From: Nocardioidaceae bacterium
GTDB taxonomy: Bacteria > Actinomycetota > Actinomycetes > Propionibacteriales > Nocardioidaceae
Direction: 5' to 3'
Assembly (NCBI GenBank): GCA_030447865.1
Contig: JAUJOD010000001.1
Span: 606,909-670,908 of the forward strand
Length of the DNA: 64,000 nucleotides
Part shown: positions 63,079 to 64,000 of the stretch, in pieces
Layout of the letters: the number at the start of each line of letters is the position of its first letter
Position numbering within the stretch: position 1 is the stretch's first letter
The notes under the pieces: generated by a model
Database searches by the model: none
Told to the model about the DNA's origin: nothing
Seen by the model: the letters and a program-made list of their open reading frames with translations, nothing else
Made by a program: the position numbers and the translations under genes

Positions 63079-63088
63079 CGATATATCG
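63079..63088. promoter_or_regulatory. CGATATATCG palindrome upstream of padR
   Basis: A perfect 10-bp palindrome in an AT-rich patch (TATCATAGCGATATATCGTCG) about 70 bp upstream of padR. A second inverted repeat CCCGA-ACCCA-TCGGG lies at about 63050-63064. Either could be the PadR operator. The patch could also include a promoter -10 element. Confidence 0.4.
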
Positions 63089-63223
63089 TCGCATCTCGAC
63101 GGCTACAGTGAGTACGTCGATTGACCCTCCGGTCGCCAACCCAAACCAGCCAGCGCAGGCAGTCGGCGTGCCGTCCGCACGGTTGGAAGCGATTCGCCCC
63201 TAGCACGTACCCTCGAAGGCACC

Positions 63224-63637
63224 ATGTGGTCCCAACGGTCCGTCATCAACTACTCGCTCCAACGGCGAGCTGTGTTGGCGACCTTGCACAACGGCGGGGC
63301 TACGTCTCGAGACGACGTCTGCGATGCGGACCCGTACACGTTGCGGGCGGCCAAGCACCACGGTGAGCCGGCGGATTCACCCTGCCCGGTCTGTCGCAGG
63401 AACGAGCTCGCCCATCTGTCGTACGTGTTCGGTGAGGAGCTCGGTCAGTACTCGGGTCGGATCAAGTCCCGGGCAGAGATCGAGACGATGGCTCGCGAGC
63501 ACGGTGAGATCCGTATCTATGTCCTCGAGGTGTGCCGAAGCTGCGGCTGGAACCATCTCGTGGAGTCGTACGTGGTCGGCGACGGCGTACCTCGTAAACC
63601 TCCCCGGCGCCGGCGCACCGTAGAAGACGATGACTAA
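63224..63637 (+). CDS. DUF5318 family protein
   Basis: The 137-residue protein has cysteine pairs CPVCRRNEL (about 54) and CRSCGWNHL (about 103), and a KHHGEPADSPCPVC lead, a pattern of the DUF5318 family. The pairs likely bind zinc. It starts MWSQRSVINYSLQRRAVL. Function is unknown. It is a conserved neighbour between padR/ino1 and the class A PBP in Actinobacteria and stands 18 bp before the PBP start. It is divergent from padR across about 215 bp. Confidence 0.9.
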   Translation: MWSQRSVINYSLQRRAVLATLHNGGATSRDDVCDADPYTLRAAKHHGEPADSPCPVCRRNELAHLSYVFGEELGQYSGRIKSRAEIETMAREHGEIRIYVLEVCRSCGWNHLVESYVVGDGVPRKPPRRRRTVEDDD

Positions 63638-63655
63638 GACACGAAAGAGTTCCTT

Positions 63656-64000
63656 GTGAGCACGCACCAGCCGCCCCGGCCTGGCTCGTCCGCCGCTCCG
63701 CCTGGCTCCACGGCGGCGGGCAGTCGCGCGGCCGGTACGACGGCGCGCCGGCCACGCTCCACCTCCTCGCGACGGCGGGGAAGAGTCAAGCGGGTTCTGA
63801 AGTGGCTGCTGGTCTTGGGTTTCTTCGGCCTCCTCGCCGGCGTCATCGCCATCTACGTGACCTACCGGATGATCGACATCCCCGACCCCAACAAGGACTT
63901 CCAGGCCCAGACGACGATCGTCTACTACGCCGACGGCAAGCACGAACTGGGTCGGTTCGCGCTGCAGAACCGCGAAAGCATCCCGCTGGAGCAGGTGCCT
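63656..64000 (+). CDS. ponA: Class A penicillin-binding protein, N-terminal part (3' end outside window)
   Basis: About 115 residues are visible. The start is a disordered Pro/Ser/Thr/Arg-rich tail, then basic residues RRRGRVKRVLKW and one membrane helix (LLVLGFFGLLAGVIAIYVTYRM, about 48-69). DIPDPNKDFQAQTTIVYYADGKHELGRF and SIPLEQVP follow, the beginning of the glycosyltransferase region. The order DUF5318 then class A PBP matches M. tuberculosis ponA1. It should make and cross-link glycan strands. GTG 63656 has a GAAAGAG site upstream; the nearby ATG 63630 runs into a stop. Confidence 0.88.
   Translation, partial: MSTHQPPRPGSSAAPPGSTAAGSRAAGTTARRPRSTSSRRRGRVKRVLKWLLVLGFFGLLAGVIAIYVTYRMIDIPDPNKDFQAQTTIVYYADGKHELGRFALQNRESIPLEQVP

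Overview
This is a GC-rich actinobacterial chromosome segment that carries the replication origin. The core gene order matches the region around dnaA in Actinobacteria, from the FHA/PP2C/RodA/PBP/PknA/PknB cluster through gyrA-gyrB-recF-dnaN-dnaA, rpmH-rnpA-yidD-yidC-jag-rsmG-parA-parB, trx/sigM/murJ and ino1 to a class A penicillin-binding protein. A 6-phosphogluconate dehydrogenase gene between dnaN and recF is seen in Streptomyces, Frankia and Nocardioides relatives rather than mycobacteria. I suspect a Propionibacteriales-type organism, but this is a guess from gene order. Region 1 (1-10.84 kb) is accessory DNA next to a tRNA-Leu gene. It holds the 3' end of a type I restriction R subunit gene, a 186-bp tandem duplication and a tightly overlapping four-gene reverse operon. 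That operon encodes an SMC/Rad50-like ATPase with a two-CxxC zinc insert, a small probable winged-helix middle component, a PD-(D/E)xK-like nuclease and an amino-DNA methyltransferase. It is followed by a decayed serine recombinase, a DUF4238 protein, a toxin-antitoxin pair with a broken toxin, and a tyrosine integrase split by a frameshift beside the tRNA 3' end. This looks like an ageing integrative island with defence cargo, and the four-gene operon is the best candidate here for an undescribed system. Region 2 (10.84-26.0 kb) is the cell-wall and signalling cluster: fhaA, fhaB, pstP, rodA/ftsW, pbpA, pknA and pknB, mostly translationally coupled. After it come DUF881, crgA, a rhomboid protease, a cyclophilin, DUF3817, SURF1, DUF1232, tRNA-Ala, a 43-residue DLW-39 peptide and tRNA-Ile. 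A cluster of three DnaA-box-like sites lies between crgA and the rhomboid gene. Region 3 (26.0-39.4 kb) is the leftward replication arm: DUF3566, gyrA (interrupted at its catalytic tyrosine by a 420-residue intein with an apparently intact LAGLIDADG endonuclease), gyrB, a DUF721 protein, recF, gnd, dnaN and dnaA. The 402-bp dnaN-dnaA gap and the 515-bp dnaA-rpmH gap both hold DnaA-box-like sequences and mark the origin. Region 4 (39.4-44.6 kb) is the rightward arm with ribosomal protein L34, RNase P protein, YidD, YidC, KhpB/Jag, RsmG, ParA and ParB, and two near-consensus parS sites. Region 5 (44.6-64 kb) holds a D-Ala-D-Ala ligase homologue with an aminotransferase, a GNAT protein, thioredoxin and its reductase, and the SigM/anti-sigma pair. 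It continues with a pseudokinase encoded separately from MurJ, a DUF6049 protein, the CCA-adding enzyme, an MFS transporter, a VOC protein, a PrmC-like methyltransferase, and a MarR regulator divergent from a second VOC gene across a perfect inverted repeat. It ends with a PadR-inositol phosphate synthase pair, a DUF5318 protein and the start of a class A PBP. All assignments come from reading motifs and gene order; no database search was possible.
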